Source of the DNA: an uncultured Bacteriovoracaceae bacterium
GTDB taxonomy: Bacteria > Bdellovibrionota > Bacteriovoracia > Bacteriovoracales > Bacteriovoracaceae
Direction: 5' to 3'
DNA length: 64,000 nt
NCBI GenBank assembly: GCA_937931205.1
Contig: CALHBF010000015.1
Span: 186,001-250,000 of the forward strand
Of the stretch, positions 51,514 to 60,244 are shown in pieces. Numbering within the stretch: position 1 is the first letter of the stretch; each line of letters starts with the position of its first letter. Below the pieces are notes generated by a model that had not been told where the DNA came from, made no database searches, and saw nothing but the letters and a program-made list of their open reading frames with translations. The position numbers and the translations under genes are program-made.

Positions 51514-52839
51514 CTAATACTGGCCTAAAGCGGAACAGTATTGCTCTCTTCTCTGAATTTCTTGAAGTAACCAAGGAGTGGCCCCCATCCAAGAATTTTG
51601 ACGGAGACGCTGATACTCTTGCGAATATTGAGCTGCGATCGTGGGAGATTGAACAACAATAAGTGTTTCATCGTTTGTATAATTAGCTGAATCTGACCAG
51701 TTCTGAGAGCCGAAAACAACTGTCTTTTGGTCAACCACTGCGAATTTATGGTGTAGCATATCCCCTGCCACTAGACGAGGAACTCCCCCTTCTCTGATCG
51801 GTGTCTGCCAAGGATTGTTGTTATCCTCGTACACGCACTTCTTCTCATCAAGCATTTGAAGCCCAAGCATATCCAGAAGCTCTGAGTAACCGCGGAAAGC
51901 AAAGTTATTTTCGATTAAAACACCGATCCCAACACCACGCTCATAAGCTCTCTTCATCACGTCCCCCAGTTTCTGATCAGAGAAAACAAAGAGTGCCGCC
52001 TGAATACTGCTTTGAGAAGCACCGAGGTATTTAGCTGCAAGACCATTTACGCTGTAGTTCCAGTGCATACGACGAGAAGTCGGAGAAAATTGAATCACTA
52101 CTTTTTGACCACCAACCGTTACCGTTTGCGGACCACGGTAAGTTTTGTTTTGTCCGAAGTTTCCACCCCAAAGTTGATCAAACTCTTGAGTGAAAACACG
52201 AGCGACACCTGGAGATTCAACAACCATGAGAGAGTTGGCATTCCCTCTGGTATTGGGAGCAAGGATATCACCATGGATACAGCTCATTGTGAAATTCGCT
52301 GAGCTGATAATTGTTCTTTTTCCATCAACCACCACAAACTTGTGGTGCATAAGACCTGAACCAGCAGAACCATCAGATGTATCATCGATCAGAGGAACTC
52401 TGGCCAGACGAAGCATATAAATAGCATCACGTGACTCAAGTTCACTTTGCTCTAGAATTCCATTGCGATTAACGTCCACCATGGCCGCAAGAGAAGTCAT
52501 CGAAGACTCTCCTGTTTCTTCAAGAGCGTCACGTTGTTCAATGGCCGTAAAATTATATGAGTTCTCAATAACAATACGAACATCTACACCTTGGCGATGT
52601 TTCGCAATAAGGGCCTTGGCAATTTCTGGAAGTCTGATTTCTTGAACGGCGATGTAGATAGATGAGCGGGCCGTTTGGATTTGATTGATGATAGCTGCTT
52701 CTAAATTATCACCATAACGGTAAGTGCCACGAGGATCAGTGTAGGCCTGATACTGGTTGTAGTTAAAATACGACTGAATTTGGGCCCAGCTGGAAAAGCT
52801 AATTAGTATTAGAAGTAAGCTAAGCGACCAATTTTTCAT
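51514..52839 (-). CDS. Secreted phospholipase D-like enzyme
   Basis: 441 residues. Signal peptide ending SSWAQ. Two complete HKD motifs: HHKFVVVDGKRTIISSANF (first half) and HHKFAVVDQKTVVFGSQNW (second half), each with the following Ser-x-N. The two halves form one active site that cleaves phosphodiesters, in lipids or nucleic acids. An EF-hand-like DVNRNGILEQSE loop near residue 125 could bind Ca2+. It heads the operon that continues with sppA and lapB. Confidence 0.93.
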   Translation of the reverse strand: MKNWSLSLLLILISFSSWAQIQSYFNYNQYQAYTDPRGTYRYGDNLEAAIINQIQTARSSIYIAVQEIRLPEIAKALIAKHRQGVDVRIVIENSYNFTAIEQRDALEETGESSMTSLAAMVDVNRNGILEQSELESRDAIYMLRLARVPLIDDTSDGSAGSGLMHHKFVVVDGKRTIISSANFTMSCIHGDILAPNTRGNANSLMVVESPGVARVFTQEFDQLWGGNFGQNKTYRGPQTVTVGGQKVVIQFSPTSRRMHWNYSVNGLAAKYLGASQSSIQAALFVFSDQKLGDVMKRAYERGVGIGVLIENNFAFRGYSELLDMLGLQMLDEKKCVYEDNNNPWQTPIREGGVPRLVAGDMLHHKFAVVDQKTVVFGSQNWSDSANYTNDETLIVVQSPTIAAQYSQEYQRLRQNSWMGATPWLLQEIQRREQYCSALGQY

Positions 52840-52986
52840 AAAAACCTTTGGTGATTACCTGACTAGCATGCTCTCCATTATTGTTCATAAAGTCATCCAA
52901 AATAATCTGACATTGACTTAAATTAAACTAAATTTATGTACATTCGGGTAGAAACTTTAGTTCTTTTCGAAATCTTCCGAAGAGCC

Positions 52987-53003
52987 CTCTAGGAGTCCTA
53001 GAG
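52987..53003. promoter_or_regulatory. Perfect 8-bp inverted repeat before the small secreted gene
   Basis: CTCTAGGA and TCCTAGAG flank a single G. It lies just before the AAGGA ribosome site of the gene at 53019 and could be an operator. A second imperfect inverted repeat (CTTTTCG with CGAAGAG) precedes it at about 52963-52984. Confidence 0.5.
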
Positions 53004-53018
53004 ACAAGGATAAAGAAT

Positions 53019-53279
53019 ATGATTAAGAATTTTTTTGTTTTATTAGTTTTTGCTTTTATTACTTCAGCCTATGCCAAACATCCAGTAGTACAAGAAACAC
53101 TGAGTGACGCTGAAAGCTTCAAGCTTCAGAAAGCAGAGCCTGAGAAAAAAGAAGGACGTGACATTGCTGGTGATGGATACAAACCTCGCCACCGTGTACA
53201 AAGAGACCTTTCAGCCCCTGAAGCAGCACCTAGCGAGTCGTCTGATTCTGAACTACGTTATTGGCAATACTCGGAATAA
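53019..53279 (+). CDS. Small exported protein (86 residues)
   Basis: AAGGA 7 nt before ATG, and a clean signal peptide (IKNFFVLLVFAFITSAYA). The mature part is about 67 charged, probably disordered residues. No cysteine and no family. A weak promoter TTGACT-16-TATGTA lies at 52913-52940. The last 50 bp overlap the 3' end of rlmN on the other strand. Confidence 0.65.
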   Translation: MIKNFFVLLVFAFITSAYAKHPVVQETLSDAESFKLQKAEPEKKEGRDIAGDGYKPRHRVQRDLSAPEAAPSESSDSELRYWQYSE

Positions 53280-54354
53280 CAACTGGACCCTCGTCCTTAT
53301 TCCAAAGATTGACCTTATCATATTCGCTTTTAAGCTGTCCGCATGCCGCGAGGATATCACTTCCCTTCGTCGTGCGGATAGTACAAGTAAATCCACGCTT
53401 AATCATCTGATCTAAAAACCACATAATTTTCTGTTCACTTGGACGCTTATACTTTGAGCCTGGAAACTCGTTGAATGGAATAAGGTTAATTTTTGATTCT
53501 TTTGAATTTAGTAGCTCTGCCAATGCAACAACATCTTCCATCGTATCATTCACACCATCGGCTAAAAGATACTCATAAGTAATACGACGGTGAGCTTTAA
53601 GAGGAATCTTCTTAATAGCAGCAAAGAGCCTATCAAGGTCATAGACCTTATTGATTGGCATCATCTCAGTACGTACATCGTTGCGTGCCGAGTGAAGAGA
53701 GATAGCAAGGTTAACTGGAGGGAAATCCAGAGCTAGTTTTTCAATAGCAGGCACAAGTCCTGAAGTAGAAAGAGTAATTCGACGCTGACCAAGACCTAAG
53801 CCTCTTTCGTGAAGGAAGATCTCAGTAGCACGCTTCATATTCTCATAGTTATGAAGTGGCTCACCTTGACCCATATAAACGATATTGGTGAGTTTTTCTT
53901 CCGGGCCAACGTTATCAAATAGCCACTGTTGAACACTCATATACTGTCCAACAACTTCGCCCGTTTTTAAATGTCTCTTTAATCCTTGAGTCGCTGTATG
54001 ACAGAAAGTACACCCAACAGCGCAACCAACCTGACTTGATACACATAAAGTGAGACGATCTCTTGCAGGAATAGCTACTGCTTCCACTGTTTGACCGTCA
54101 TACATTTTCACCAAAAATTTGCGGGTTCCGTCTTTAGAGAGACCATTCCAAACAATTTTATTTAACTCTGTTGAATACTGTTCTTGAATAAATTCACGAG
54201 TCTTCTTCGCAACGTTTGACCAATTTTCAGGATTAAACTCCCACTTCTTATAAAGCCAATCAAAGATTTGGGTAGCACCAAAACCTGAGACTTTATTGTC
54301 CGTAAGGATTTTTTTTAATTCATCATGAGAAAGGTCAAAAATTGAAGGTTTCAT
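53230..54354 (-). CDS. rlmN: 23S rRNA/tRNA adenine-C2 methyltransferase RlmN
   Basis: 374 residues. Radical-SAM motif CAVGCTFC in SSQVGCAVGCTFCHTATQG (19 residues), the YMGQGEPLHNY motif, and the C-terminal methyl-accepting Cys in ILAACGQL. It adds methyl to A2503 of 23S rRNA and A37 of some tRNAs. The start has no free ribosome site; an 8-bp hairpin ends at the ATG. Confidence 0.96.
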   Translation of the reverse strand: MKPSIFDLSHDELKKILTDNKVSGFGATQIFDWLYKKWEFNPENWSNVAKKTREFIQEQYSTELNKIVWNGLSKDGTRKFLVKMYDGQTVEAVAIPARDRLTLCVSSQVGCAVGCTFCHTATQGLKRHLKTGEVVGQYMSVQQWLFDNVGPEEKLTNIVYMGQGEPLHNYENMKRATEIFLHERGLGLGQRRITLSTSGLVPAIEKLALDFPPVNLAISLHSARNDVRTEMMPINKVYDLDRLFAAIKKIPLKAHRRITYEYLLADGVNDTMEDVVALAELLNSKESKINLIPFNEFPGSKYKRPSEQKIMWFLDQMIKRGFTCTIRTTKGSDILAACGQLKSEYDKVNLWNKDEGPVVIPSIANNVVQNQTTR

Positions 54355-54373
54355 AGGGCCACAAAGTAGCCCT
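54355..54373 (-). promoter_or_regulatory. Hairpin abutting the rlmN start codon
   Basis: On the minus strand AGGGCTAC, a TTT loop and GTGGCCCT form an 8-bp stem (one G-U pair) whose last base touches the ATG. No Shine-Dalgarno sequence is visible outside it. Confidence 0.55.
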
Positions 54374-54397
54374 ACACTGGGGATTTTGCAAGTTTAA

Positions 54398-54414
54398 AGG
54401 GGGAGAAGCCCCCT
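54398..54414 (-). terminator. Possible terminator upstream of rlmN
   Basis: A 6-bp G/C stem (AGGGGG / CCCCCT) with a 5-nt loop and a short U tail lies 42 bp after the stop of the gene at 54456. The poor U run makes read-through into rlmN likely. Confidence 0.45.
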
Positions 54415-54455
54415 AACTCTGAAATATTTATGGAGATAGACTGATCCGCTAACCC

Positions 54456-54842
54456 TTAGAAAAAGCGAGAAAGAAAGTTTTTTTTCCGACTAACCCCTTC
54501 TCTCTTCAAACTTTCCCCAAAACCTAAGAAGATTTGTCGAAAACTTGAGAGATCACGGGCCCCATCGATTCCCACATTCAAATCTTGAACTGAAATCAAT
54601 CTTACCTCATCCTCATCCAGGATTTCGGCCAGTTTTAATGAGAAGTTTTTTAGCTCATCCAATGTCTGAAATGTCAGATCAGTGGAAGTATTTTCACTGA
54701 TGGATTGCAGAGCTTCTTTGAGCATATTTCCCGCCACAAAGCCCATCCCGGAAAAACTATAAACGACCTGATATTGAGCAGGACTAAATTCCCCCATCTC
54801 ATCTTGGGAAGACTGAAAGTGATAGATAACAGCTAAATTCAT
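54456..54842 (-). CDS. Unrecognised small protein paired with the TIM-barrel-like gene
   Basis: 128 residues, acidic, no signal or span, mixed alpha/beta with a basic tail (VSRKKNFLSRFF). Overlaps the upstream 548-residue gene by 4 nt, so the two proteins are probably made together. No family recognised. Confidence 0.6.
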   Translation of the reverse strand: MNLAVIYHFQSSQDEMGEFSPAQYQVVYSFSGMGFVAGNMLKEALQSISENTSTDLTFQTLDELKNFSLKLAEILDEDEVRLISVQDLNVGIDGARDLSSFRQIFLGFGESLKREGVSRKKNFLSRFF

Positions 54843-56485
54843 CTCATCTCCTCAAAGTGACCAAAATCCAGAGAAATTCTTCCCTGAGGAAGAAGTTCAA
54901 CATCAATTACCTGACCTGTTGATTTGGCCTGAGCCTTTTGAGGATCAATCAAACGCATAAATGCGAACTTCCCTTGCGTATGGATTTTTACTTGTTTTTT
55001 ATAACTGGTTGGATTGAATAAACTCACTCGACGAACATCCAGATAATTGAGTTCATCATGAGCGCATTCTCTCTGTTTCCATAGGCTGAAAACATCATCA
55101 CTCAGCTCAGTATGTAAGTGATCGACTTCCATCACTTCGAAAACTTTTTTCCAAAACACCTGATAATTTTCTTTGTTCAGTTCCGTACCGTCATAAATCA
55201 GAAGTTTTCCATCCCCTAGTTGAGTAAGAGTCATCTGGCTCTGAAATTTCACACTTTCGACCTTTAAATTATTTTCATAATAAAAAAGTCCAAGCCTCTT
55301 ATCCAGCTCCGGATCGATGGAGTTTCTATCGATGATAATCTTTTTCCCAAGAAGAAAACTTTTCAAAACCAGCGTAAAATGAGTTTTATCTAAGTACTTC
55401 GCATGAACGATTTTCAAAGCATCTGATTCTTTAAAATCTTCATGATGGAAACGATAAAGCCAGCGGTAATTAGCACTCAAATGCTGATGCAGACCTTGTC
55501 CGAAAAAATCTTGTGGTTTTGGAGAATACAACTCAAACAGACATAAACCAGACCAGGTATTATCCTTAAGCCAAGCATCACCTTGTATGAAATGATCTTT
55601 CAGAACAGCATCCAAAAGCCCTTTCTTTTCTTCATGACGAAGAAGAGTTGAACTGATTTTACGAGCAAAAAGATAATGCTCGAAGAGATCAATAAAGTAG
55701 CCCAGCTCCGACTTTCCGGTGGTTAAAGAACGCTCAATTGTCTCTTTAGGAGAAGCTCCTAAAAAACAAACTTCCTCGTGTCCTTCCCAAAAGTTTTTTA
55801 ATGCAGCTTTGGCCGTTTCTTTAAACAGTCCATGTACTTCATTAATAAATTCTTCCTGAAGTTTCACTTCTCTCGTTGGATCTTCCAGATCTTCAATACC
55901 ATTCTGTTTTAAATAACGGCCAAATCCTTGCTCGAAGGCTAAAGAGCGGTCATACAAAAATGAATAAAGCACTCCGCTTTCATTGAAAAAATACTGATGT
56001 CCGATAACTGGAATATTGATATTACTTTTAATCAAAAATTCTTTAAATGATTTTAAGAATGATCCAAAGGCCATAAAAACCTTAGGCTCAAAGTAAGAAT
56101 ACATCTTCTGCAAATTACTCTGAGAATTAAAACTGCACAGGTGTACACCCTGCGGTCCAACACTGATGTGTCGGGCGGCATAAACAGGAGTTCCCCCATT
56201 AGGCATCAAGGGACAAGGAGTCAAAGGAAAGACCCACTTGAACTTAATGCGGTGTTGCGTAAAGATTTCCACTAAGCGTTTGAGGTCACGTTCCGCATGG
56301 TAATGCCCATAATCCCACTGATCTGGACCTTCTGCGTGAAAACCCCAGTAAACCGGAATATAGTGTACCTTACTGGTATCAAGTGTTCTGATACGACTCT
56401 CCCATAGAGAGGCTGAGGTTTTCCAATAACAAAACCACTGCTCACCAGGTAATACGGGGTCATCAGACAATAGCGCCTCTTTCAA
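54839..56485 (-). CDS. Unrecognised protein with glycosidase-like N-terminal region
   Basis: 548 residues. The TTG start is supported by GGAG 7 nt upstream. The N-terminal pattern (YIPVYWGFHAEGPDQWDYGHY, read as residues 42-62, then RDLKRLVEIFTQHRIKFKWVF) resembles the first beta-alpha units of GH42-type TIM barrels, which start with a Trp-x-x-x-Glu-x-x-x-Gly pattern and a helix ending in 'GI-K'. I cannot identify catalytic acids with confidence. No signal peptide, so it would be cytoplasmic. Confidence 0.55.
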   Translation of the reverse strand: MKEALLSDDPVLPGEQWFCYWKTSASLWESRIRTLDTSKVHYIPVYWGFHAEGPDQWDYGHYHAERDLKRLVEIFTQHRIKFKWVFPLTPCPLMPNGGTPVYAARHISVGPQGVHLCSFNSQSNLQKMYSYFEPKVFMAFGSFLKSFKEFLIKSNINIPVIGHQYFFNESGVLYSFLYDRSLAFEQGFGRYLKQNGIEDLEDPTREVKLQEEFINEVHGLFKETAKAALKNFWEGHEEVCFLGASPKETIERSLTTGKSELGYFIDLFEHYLFARKISSTLLRHEEKKGLLDAVLKDHFIQGDAWLKDNTWSGLCLFELYSPKPQDFFGQGLHQHLSANYRWLYRFHHEDFKESDALKIVHAKYLDKTHFTLVLKSFLLGKKIIIDRNSIDPELDKRLGLFYYENNLKVESVKFQSQMTLTQLGDGKLLIYDGTELNKENYQVFWKKVFEVMEVDHLHTELSDDVFSLWKQRECAHDELNYLDVRRVSLFNPTSYKKQVKIHTQGKFAFMRLIDPQKAQAKSTGQVIDVELLPQGRISLDFGHFEEMR

Positions 56486-56536
56486 TCTTTAGCTCCTCTC
56501 AAAACTCCTTCTAGTTTAGCGCAAGAAAGTGCAACA

Positions 56537-56564
56537 TTGGTAATTAAATAATCGACTCTAATAT
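56537..56564 (+). promoter_or_regulatory. Candidate promoter of the acyl-CoA dehydrogenase operon
   Basis: TTGGTA (56537-56542), 16-nt spacer and TAATAT (56559-56564); each box matches consensus at 4 of 6 bases. Confidence 0.3.
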
Positions 56565-56619
56565 TTCCCAAAAACTGATTTTTCCGCTACACTTTGGGCT
56601 CTTGAAAAAGGATATAGCT

Positions 56620-57765
56620 ATGTGGTTTTTTACGTCAGAAGAAAAAGAACTCCAAAACGTTTGCCGTGATTTTGCTCAGAATGAGCTGGCCCCGTTTGCT
56701 GAAAAGCATGACAACGAAGAAAGTTTTAATATCAACGCCTTTAAAAAGATGGGTGAACTAGGACTTCTCGGTATTACTGCTGACCCAGAATATGGTGGAG
56801 CAGGCCTAGGTGCCGTAGCCGCAACGATTGTGATGGAGGAGTTTGGCCGCGCTTGTGCTGGTTCTACCCTTTCATACCTTGCCCACACTATCCTTTGTGT
56901 TAACAACCTAAACAATAACGGCTCCCCTGAACAGAAAGCAAAATATCTTCCAAAACTTATTTCGGGAGAACACGTTGGTTGTATGGGTATGAGTGAGCCT
57001 GAATTTGGTTCTGATGCTGTTGGTATGCAATGTAAAGCTACAGCGGTTAATGGTGGTTACCAAATCACTGGTAATAAAATGTGGATTACGAATGCTCAGT
57101 ACGCCGATGTTACTTACCTCTATACAAGAACTGGTCCGGGTAAAAAAGATCTGACAACTTTCATCGTAGAGAAAGGCACTCCAGGTTTCACTGTTTCAAA
57201 AGAGATTCATAAAATGGGTATGCGCTCATCCCCTACTGGAGAACTTTCTTTTGATAAGTCTTTTGTCCCTATGGCCAATCGTGTAGGTGCCGAAGGTGAT
57301 TCAGTTATTCACATGATGAAAAATCTTGAGATCGAAAGAATTACCATTGCGGGAATTTCTCTTGGTATCGCACAGGCCTGTCTTGATCAGTGCGTGAAAT
57401 ATGCTGGTGAAAGAAAACAATTCGGCAAAACGCTTGCAAACTTCCAATTGATTCAAAAAATGATTGCTGAGATGTATGCTGAAACTGAAGCGATGAGACG
57501 TATGCTCTACACTGTTTGTTATGAGTACGATCACGGGCACCGCTCTAACATGCTAGCTTCAGCAGTGAAACTTCAGCTTCCAAAGATGGCGACAAAAATT
57601 GCACTCGATGCGATTCAACTCCACGGCGGATACGGTTACTCAAGAGAGTTCCCTGTTGAGCGCATGATGAGAGATAACAAGCTCAATGAAATTGGAGCTG
57701 GAACAAATGAAGTAATGATTCTTATCATTGCTAAAAATTTACTTAACGAAGCGCTTAAGCACTAA
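56620..57765 (+). CDS. Acyl-CoA dehydrogenase, isovaleryl-type active site
   Basis: 381 residues from the ATG at 56620 (AAGGA 8 nt upstream; a TTG at 56602 is in frame but lies before this ribosome site). FAD-dependent flavoprotein: MSEPEFGSDA, GNKMWITNA, LHGGYGYSREFPVERMMRD. The usual catalytic Glu near the end is replaced (IGAGTNEV instead of YEGTxxxQ). A Glu is present in LEIERITIAG near residue 245, the position used by isovaleryl-CoA dehydrogenase. A branched-chain substrate is therefore likely. Confidence 0.92.
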   Translation: MWFFTSEEKELQNVCRDFAQNELAPFAEKHDNEESFNINAFKKMGELGLLGITADPEYGGAGLGAVAATIVMEEFGRACAGSTLSYLAHTILCVNNLNNNGSPEQKAKYLPKLISGEHVGCMGMSEPEFGSDAVGMQCKATAVNGGYQITGNKMWITNAQYADVTYLYTRTGPGKKDLTTFIVEKGTPGFTVSKEIHKMGMRSSPTGELSFDKSFVPMANRVGAEGDSVIHMMKNLEIERITIAGISLGIAQACLDQCVKYAGERKQFGKTLANFQLIQKMIAEMYAETEAMRRMLYTVCYEYDHGHRSNMLASAVKLQLPKMATKIALDAIQLHGGYGYSREFPVERMMRDNKLNEIGAGTNEVMILIIAKNLLNEALKH

Positions 57766-57777
57766 GGTCCGGATCAA

Positions 57778-58917
57778 ATGAACGATTTTCAAAAAGAATT
57801 AACGTCTAGTTTAGAAAAATACTGTGAAGCGGCGATTGAACCTCATATGGAACACGATGATGCCGAAGGAACATTTCGTCTTGAAATGTTTCAAGGCTTA
57901 GGTGAATACGGCGTAACTGGAATGACTCAACCTGAAGAATATGGTGGAGCTGGCCTGTCTTATCAGGACTACTGTTACGCTCTAGAGACAATCGCAAAAA
58001 CTTCTGTTCCTTATGCTGTGACCATTTCAGTTTCATCAATGACTCAAACTATTCTTAAAGAATTTGGAAATCAAAAACAGAAAGAAACTTATCTTCCGGC
58101 ACTAACTAGTGGCCAGGAAATTGGAGCTTTTGCTCTTTCTGAATCTCATGCTGGTTCAGATGCAGCTAGCCTCAAGACAACGGCTAAAAAAGTTGATGGC
58201 GGTTATGTTCTTAATGGTACAAAAATGTGGATCACTTCTGGTGGAGTGGCCAAAACTTATATTGTCATGGCAAGAACTGGCGGAGCTGGAGCGAAGGGCG
58301 TATCTGCTTTCATCGTGACAGATGGGATGGCCGGATTCTCATATGGCAAAGCTGAAAAGAAAATGGGTTGGAAAACAAGTCCTACTCGTGAATTAGTATT
58401 TGAAAATTGTTTTGTTCCTGATGAGAATCTTCTTTTAGAAGAAGGCAAAGGTTTTAATGTTGCCATGGGCGGACTTGATCGTGGTCGCGTTGCCATTGCT
58501 TCAATTGCTGTTGGTTGCGCACAACGTGCCCTTGATGAAGCTATTCGCTACGCTCTTGGACGCCAACAATTCAATCAACCTATTTTTGATTTTCAAGGTC
58601 TTCAGTTCATGATTGCCGATATGGCACTTGAAGTTGAAGCAAGTCGTCTGATGGTTCAACAAGCAGCACTTTCACTTGATAACGGGAAGCCAAATTCAAA
58701 GCTTTGTTCTATGGCCAAACTTAAGGCGACAGACACAGCAATGAAGGTTACAACGGATGCAGTACAAATCCTTGGTGGGGTTGGTTACACTTCTGAATAT
58801 CCTGTTGAACGCTTCATGAGAGATGCAAAAGTTCTGCAAATTGTTGAGGGAACTAACCAGATTCAAAAAGTAGTTATCGCTCGCCATCTTCGAAAGGAAT
58901 ACGAAGCCCATGCTTAA
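57778..58917 (+). CDS. Acyl-CoA dehydrogenase, short/medium-chain-type active site
   Basis: 379 residues. LSESHAGSDA, GTKMWITSG, LGGVGYTSEYPVERFMRDAK and the C-terminal IVEGTNQIQ, which carries the catalytic Glu of the straight-chain enzymes. It follows the first dehydrogenase by 12 bp and overlaps pgi by 8 nt. The pair may handle different steps or chain types in fatty-acid or amino-acid breakdown; electron-transfer flavoprotein genes are not in view. Confidence 0.93.
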   Translation: MNDFQKELTSSLEKYCEAAIEPHMEHDDAEGTFRLEMFQGLGEYGVTGMTQPEEYGGAGLSYQDYCYALETIAKTSVPYAVTISVSSMTQTILKEFGNQKQKETYLPALTSGQEIGAFALSESHAGSDAASLKTTAKKVDGGYVLNGTKMWITSGGVAKTYIVMARTGGAGAKGVSAFIVTDGMAGFSYGKAEKKMGWKTSPTRELVFENCFVPDENLLLEEGKGFNVAMGGLDRGRVAIASIAVGCAQRALDEAIRYALGRQQFNQPIFDFQGLQFMIADMALEVEASRLMVQQAALSLDNGKPNSKLCSMAKLKATDTAMKVTTDAVQILGGVGYTSEYPVERFMRDAKVLQIVEGTNQIQKVVIARHLRKEYEAHA

Positions 58918-60148
58918 TTGGAATATTCGATCCCAATTCAATACAGCTCTTTCTTCTGATGAATTCAGAACTATTTCGCAAGAGTATCAACAAACGATAA
59001 ACTCTTCTGAGTTTGGCTTTTTCTATCTTCCTGAGAACAAAAATCTCATCAGTGAGGCTAAAAAAGCTTATCAGCAGTTTGCTCATAAAAAGTATTTCAT
59101 TCATATTGGAATCGGCGGATCAGCTCTTGGAGCTGAAATGCTTATCCGCGGTCTCGGAAAAAAAACGCAGACTCAATTTATTATCATCAACAATATTGAT
59201 CCTGATGATTTTCAACAAAAAATTGAAAACATTAATTTAAAAGAAGCAGTTATCTATGTTGTTTCAAAATCTGGAACAACAGCAGAAACAACCGCTGCTT
59301 TAAATATCTTCTCAAACCTTCTTAAAAAGGAAGGAGTAACAGAGAACGAATTCAAAAACTATTTTGTTTTCTGTACTGACCCGGTTGCTGGAGATCTTCG
59401 CGCACTCTCAAAAAAATGGGGTGCTTGTGCACTAGAAATTCCTTCAAACATAGGCGGAAGATTCTCTGTTCTCACGGGAGTTGGTCTATTTCCTTCTCTC
59501 TTCTTTGGTATCAACGTTGATGACCTACTCAGAGGTGCACAGGATGTCATGAAACATCTCTCGCTCCCTGAACATTCAAAAAACTTCTACCAATGCGGAG
59601 CTTTCTTTAAAGCTCTTCATGATAAAGGCTACACCCAAACAGTGATGATGCCCTACTCTTCTCTTCTAAAGGAGTACTCAGCTTGGTTTACCCAACTTTG
59701 GGCCGAGAGTCTTGGTAAGGAAGGCAAAGGCTTAACGCCTATTCCAGCATACGGGGCCACTGATCAGCATTCCCAAGTTCAGCTCTTCATGGAAGGGCCA
59801 AATGACAAGGTACTGGTCTTAATCGAAGTAGAAAAATTTCGTCATGATTTCGCCCTAAAATCGGACCTCGAAGGCTCTAGTGCTCAAAAGCTATCTGCTT
59901 TCAGTTTAGCCGAGTTAATGAAGGCCGAATTTGAAGGAACTCTGGCCGCTCTCAACGAAAATAAGCGCCCAGTGGTTCATCTAAAAATTAATCAGTTAGA
60001 CGCCTATTCCATGGGTCAACTTATCTTATTTGCCGAATGTCTGACCGTTCTTGTTGGGCAACTCCTTAAAGTTAATCCATTTAACCAGCCAGGAGTAGAA
60101 GCAGGCAAAAAATATGCCTTCCAATGGTTAAAAAGCTTGAGAGATTAG
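58910..60148 (+). CDS. pgi: Glucose-6-phosphate isomerase
   Basis: 412 residues, the shorter bacterial type. IGIGGSALGAEM, VSKSGTTAETT, GGRFSVLTGVGLFP, QLWAESLGKEG (catalytic Glu), GATDQHSQVQLFMEG (catalytic His) and NPFNQPGVEAGK with the active-site Lys. It interconverts glucose-6-phosphate and fructose-6-phosphate. Its end holds the sigma-28 promoter of the next gene. Confidence 0.96.
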   Translation: MLNWNIRSQFNTALSSDEFRTISQEYQQTINSSEFGFFYLPENKNLISEAKKAYQQFAHKKYFIHIGIGGSALGAEMLIRGLGKKTQTQFIIINNIDPDDFQQKIENINLKEAVIYVVSKSGTTAETTAALNIFSNLLKKEGVTENEFKNYFVFCTDPVAGDLRALSKKWGACALEIPSNIGGRFSVLTGVGLFPSLFFGINVDDLLRGAQDVMKHLSLPEHSKNFYQCGAFFKALHDKGYTQTVMMPYSSLLKEYSAWFTQLWAESLGKEGKGLTPIPAYGATDQHSQVQLFMEGPNDKVLVLIEVEKFRHDFALKSDLEGSSAQKLSAFSLAELMKAEFEGTLAALNENKRPVVHLKINQLDAYSMGQLILFAECLTVLVGQLLKVNPFNQPGVEAGKKYAFQWLKSLRD

Positions 60149-60155
60149 CCGATAA
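60129..60155 (+). promoter_or_regulatory. Sigma-28 (FliA) promoter of the FHA-GGDEF gene
   Basis: TAAAAAGC (60129-60136), an 11-nt spacer and GCCGATAA (60148-60155). The -10 element is a perfect match to the enterobacterial FliA consensus and the TAAA core of the -35 with exact spacing is kept. It overlaps the pgi stop codon. Transcription would start near 60162, leaving a leader of about 80 nt. A TAAAAT box at 60185-60190 could be a secondary sigma-70 site. Confidence 0.7.
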
Positions 60156-60244
60156 GCTTTTAAGTACCTTGCTCAAAATGGCCGGTACACCTAAAATACT
60201 ACTTTAAGCCATTGCAAGTGCATAAATAAGATATCGGAGAAATC

